Source: Paraburkholderia antibiotica | GTDB taxonomy: Bacteria; Pseudomonadota; Gammaproteobacteria; Burkholderiales; Burkholderiaceae | Assembly: GCF_012927125.1 (NCBI RefSeq) | Contig: NZ_JABBFZ010000015.1 | Span: forward strand, 62,001-126,000 | Direction: 5' to 3' | DNA: 64,000 nt | Part shown: positions 62,796-64,000 of the stretch, piece by piece | Layout of the letters: every line of letters begins with the position of its first letter | Position numbering within the stretch: the first letter of the stretch is position 1 | Notes under the pieces: generated by a model | Told to the model about the DNA's origin: nothing | What the model saw: the letters and a program-made list of their open reading frames with translations, nothing else | The model's database searches: none | Translations under genes and position numbers: made by a program

Positions 62796-64000
62796 TCAGG
62801 GGTACAGACCGCGCATTTCGCGCGCCTGCAGAATCCGCTTACACGCGACGATAAACGCCGCCGTACGCACCGACACGTTCTGCTCGCTCGACACCTGCCA
62901 AACCGCGGCGAACGCTTCGCGCATCACGCGCTCGAGCCGCTCGTTGATCTCATTCTCGGTCCAGAAGAAGCTCGAGAAGTCCTGCACCCACTCGAAATAT
63001 GACACTGTCACACCGCCCGCATTCGCGACCACGTCCGGAATCACGAGGATGCCGCGATCGTGCAGGATGTCGTCGGCCGCCGTGGTGGTCGGGCCGTTCG
63101 CGCCTTCGACGATGATCCGCGTCTTGATCTTGCCGGCATTCTTTTCGGTGATCTGATTTTCCAGCGCCGCCGGAATCAGGATGTCCGATTCGACCGTCCA
63201 GAACTCTTCGTTGGTGATCGCATCCGCTTCGGCGAAACCGCCGACGCCGCCCGTCTTCGCCACGTGGTCGAGCAGCGCGGCCGCGTCGATGCCGGTGGCC
63301 TTGTACACCGAGCCGGTGTGGTCCTGCACCGCGACGACCTTGGCGCCCGCTTCCTGGAACAGACGCGCGGCGATCCCGCCGACGTTGCCGAAGCCCTGCA
63401 CCGCGATACGCGCGCCTTCGATGTCGAAGCCGATGCGGCGTGCCGCTTCGCAGCCGACCACGAACACGCCGCGGCCGGTTGCTTCACGACGGCCGAGCGA
63501 GCCGCCGAGCGTGATCGGCTTGCCGGTCACGACGCCGGTAGCCGTCTGGCCCTGGTTCATCGAATACGTGTCCATCATCCACGCCATGATCTGCTCGTTC
63601 GTGTTCACGTCCGGCGCGGGGATGTCGGTATTCGGTCCGATGATGATGCCGATTTCGCTCGTGTAGCGGCGCGTCACGCGCTCCAGCTCGCCACGCGACA
63701 GCGTGCGCGGATCGACGCGGATGCCGCCCTTCGCGCCGCCGTACGGCACGTTCACCGCCGCGTTCTTCACCGACATCCACGCCGACAGCGCCATCACTTC
63801 GGACAGCGTAACGTCCTGGTGATAACGCACGCCGCCCTTGCCCGGACCGCGCGACACGTTGTGCTGCACGCGATAGCCCTCGAAGTGCGCGACCGTGCCG
63901 TTATCGAGTTCGATCGGCACATCGACGATCAGAATGCGCTTCGGGCGCTTCAGGGTTTCGAGCCAGCGGGACAGCGAACCGAGATACGGCGCGACACGGT
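62796..64000 (-). CDS. gdhA: Glutamate dehydrogenase, partial (5' end outside window)
   Basis: About 401 residues are visible and the frame runs off the window; the missing N-terminus should be about 30 residues. Visible blocks are LSRWLETLKRPKRILIVDVPIE, the catalytic-Lys segment PYGGAKGGIRVDP, the Rossmann motif RIAVQGFGNVGGIAARLFQEAGAK and NAGGVTVSYFEWVQD. It interconverts glutamate and 2-oxoglutarate; it matches the hexameric Glu/Leu/Phe/Val dehydrogenase class common in Burkholderia. The neighbouring gltIJKL importer supplies its substrate. Confidence 0.96.
   Translation of the reverse strand, partial: RVAPYLGSLSRWLETLKRPKRILIVDVPIELDNGTVAHFEGYRVQHNVSRGPGKGGVRYHQDVTLSEVMALSAWMSVKNAAVNVPYGGAKGGIRVDPRTLSRGELERVTRRYTSEIGIIIGPNTDIPAPDVNTNEQIMAWMMDTYSMNQGQTATGVVTGKPITLGGSLGRREATGRGVFVVGCEAARRIGFDIEGARIAVQGFGNVGGIAARLFQEAGAKVVAVQDHTGSVYKATGIDAAALLDHVAKTGGVGGFAEADAITNEEFWTVESDILIPAALENQITEKNAGKIKTRIIVEGANGPTTTAADDILHDRGILVIPDVVANAGGVTVSYFEWVQDFSSFFWTENEINERLERVMREAFAAVWQVSSEQNVSVRTAAFIVACKRILQAREMRGLYP

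Overview
The window reads as a chromosomal segment of a Burkholderiaceae betaproteobacterium, most likely Paraburkholderia or Burkholderia. It has high GC with strong third-position G/C bias and typical beta-proteobacterial gene orders: miaB-ybeZ-ybeY-corC-lnt, dusB-fis-purH, ruvCAB, rplM-rpsI with erpA nearby, and gltIJKL beside gdhA. No insertion sequence, prophage, CRISPR array, tRNA or rRNA gene was seen. The genus call is inferred from protein similarity that I recognise, not from a search.

Region 1-7,000: the end of a secreted small protein; a MarR regulator divergent from a 14-TM DHA2 exporter with a palindrome between them; then a FadR-type regulator divergent from D-galactonate dehydratase (dgoD) and an MFS sugar-acid transporter, again with a palindrome. 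Two small proteins follow. Region 7,000-15,300: copCD, a di-haem cytochrome c4-like protein plus a tri-haem cytochrome c, a hemolysin III family membrane protein, the RNA helicase RhlE, a flavin-fold protein and a diiron ferritin-like protein. Region 15,600-26,800: an MHS-family symporter and a gamma-glutamyltransferase-like protein, then a glycerol block (glpR, glpD, glpK) interrupted by a small protein, a TetR regulator and a lipoprotein, ending with a HAD phosphatase. glpD has a very good GlpR-type operator; no glpF is present. Region 26,800-30,400: an XRE-cupin regulator, a DHA1 exporter, a VOC protein and a divergent LysR regulator.

Region 30,600-53,400 is mostly housekeeping: miaB, ybeZ, ybeY, a chaC-like gene inserted before corC, lnt, a GST, pepP, ubiH, dusB, fis, purH, ruvC, ruvA, ruvB, an MpaB/DUF2236 protein, a histidine phosphatase, dtd, tyrS, anmK and erpA. 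Region 53,600-64,000: rpsI and rplM (minus strand) with a clear promoter, an unannotated small-RNA-like transcription unit just upstream, osmC, the RNase P RNA gene rnpB, a DUF3025 protein, pyrC, a class II glutamine amidotransferase, the gltIJKL glutamate/aspartate ABC importer and the 3' part of gdhA.

The most interesting items are: (1) a candidate sRNA at about 54,696-54,783 (minus) with its own promoter, three CCUCC anti-Shine-Dalgarno motifs and an intrinsic terminator; (2) a 13-bp repeat beginning at the rhlE stop codon that places stops in all three frames twice; (3) a FadR regulator with no ATG/GTG/TTG start for its complete DNA-binding domain; (4) a 9-bp GC minisatellite between the divergent tyrS and anmK that is stop-free in all six frames.
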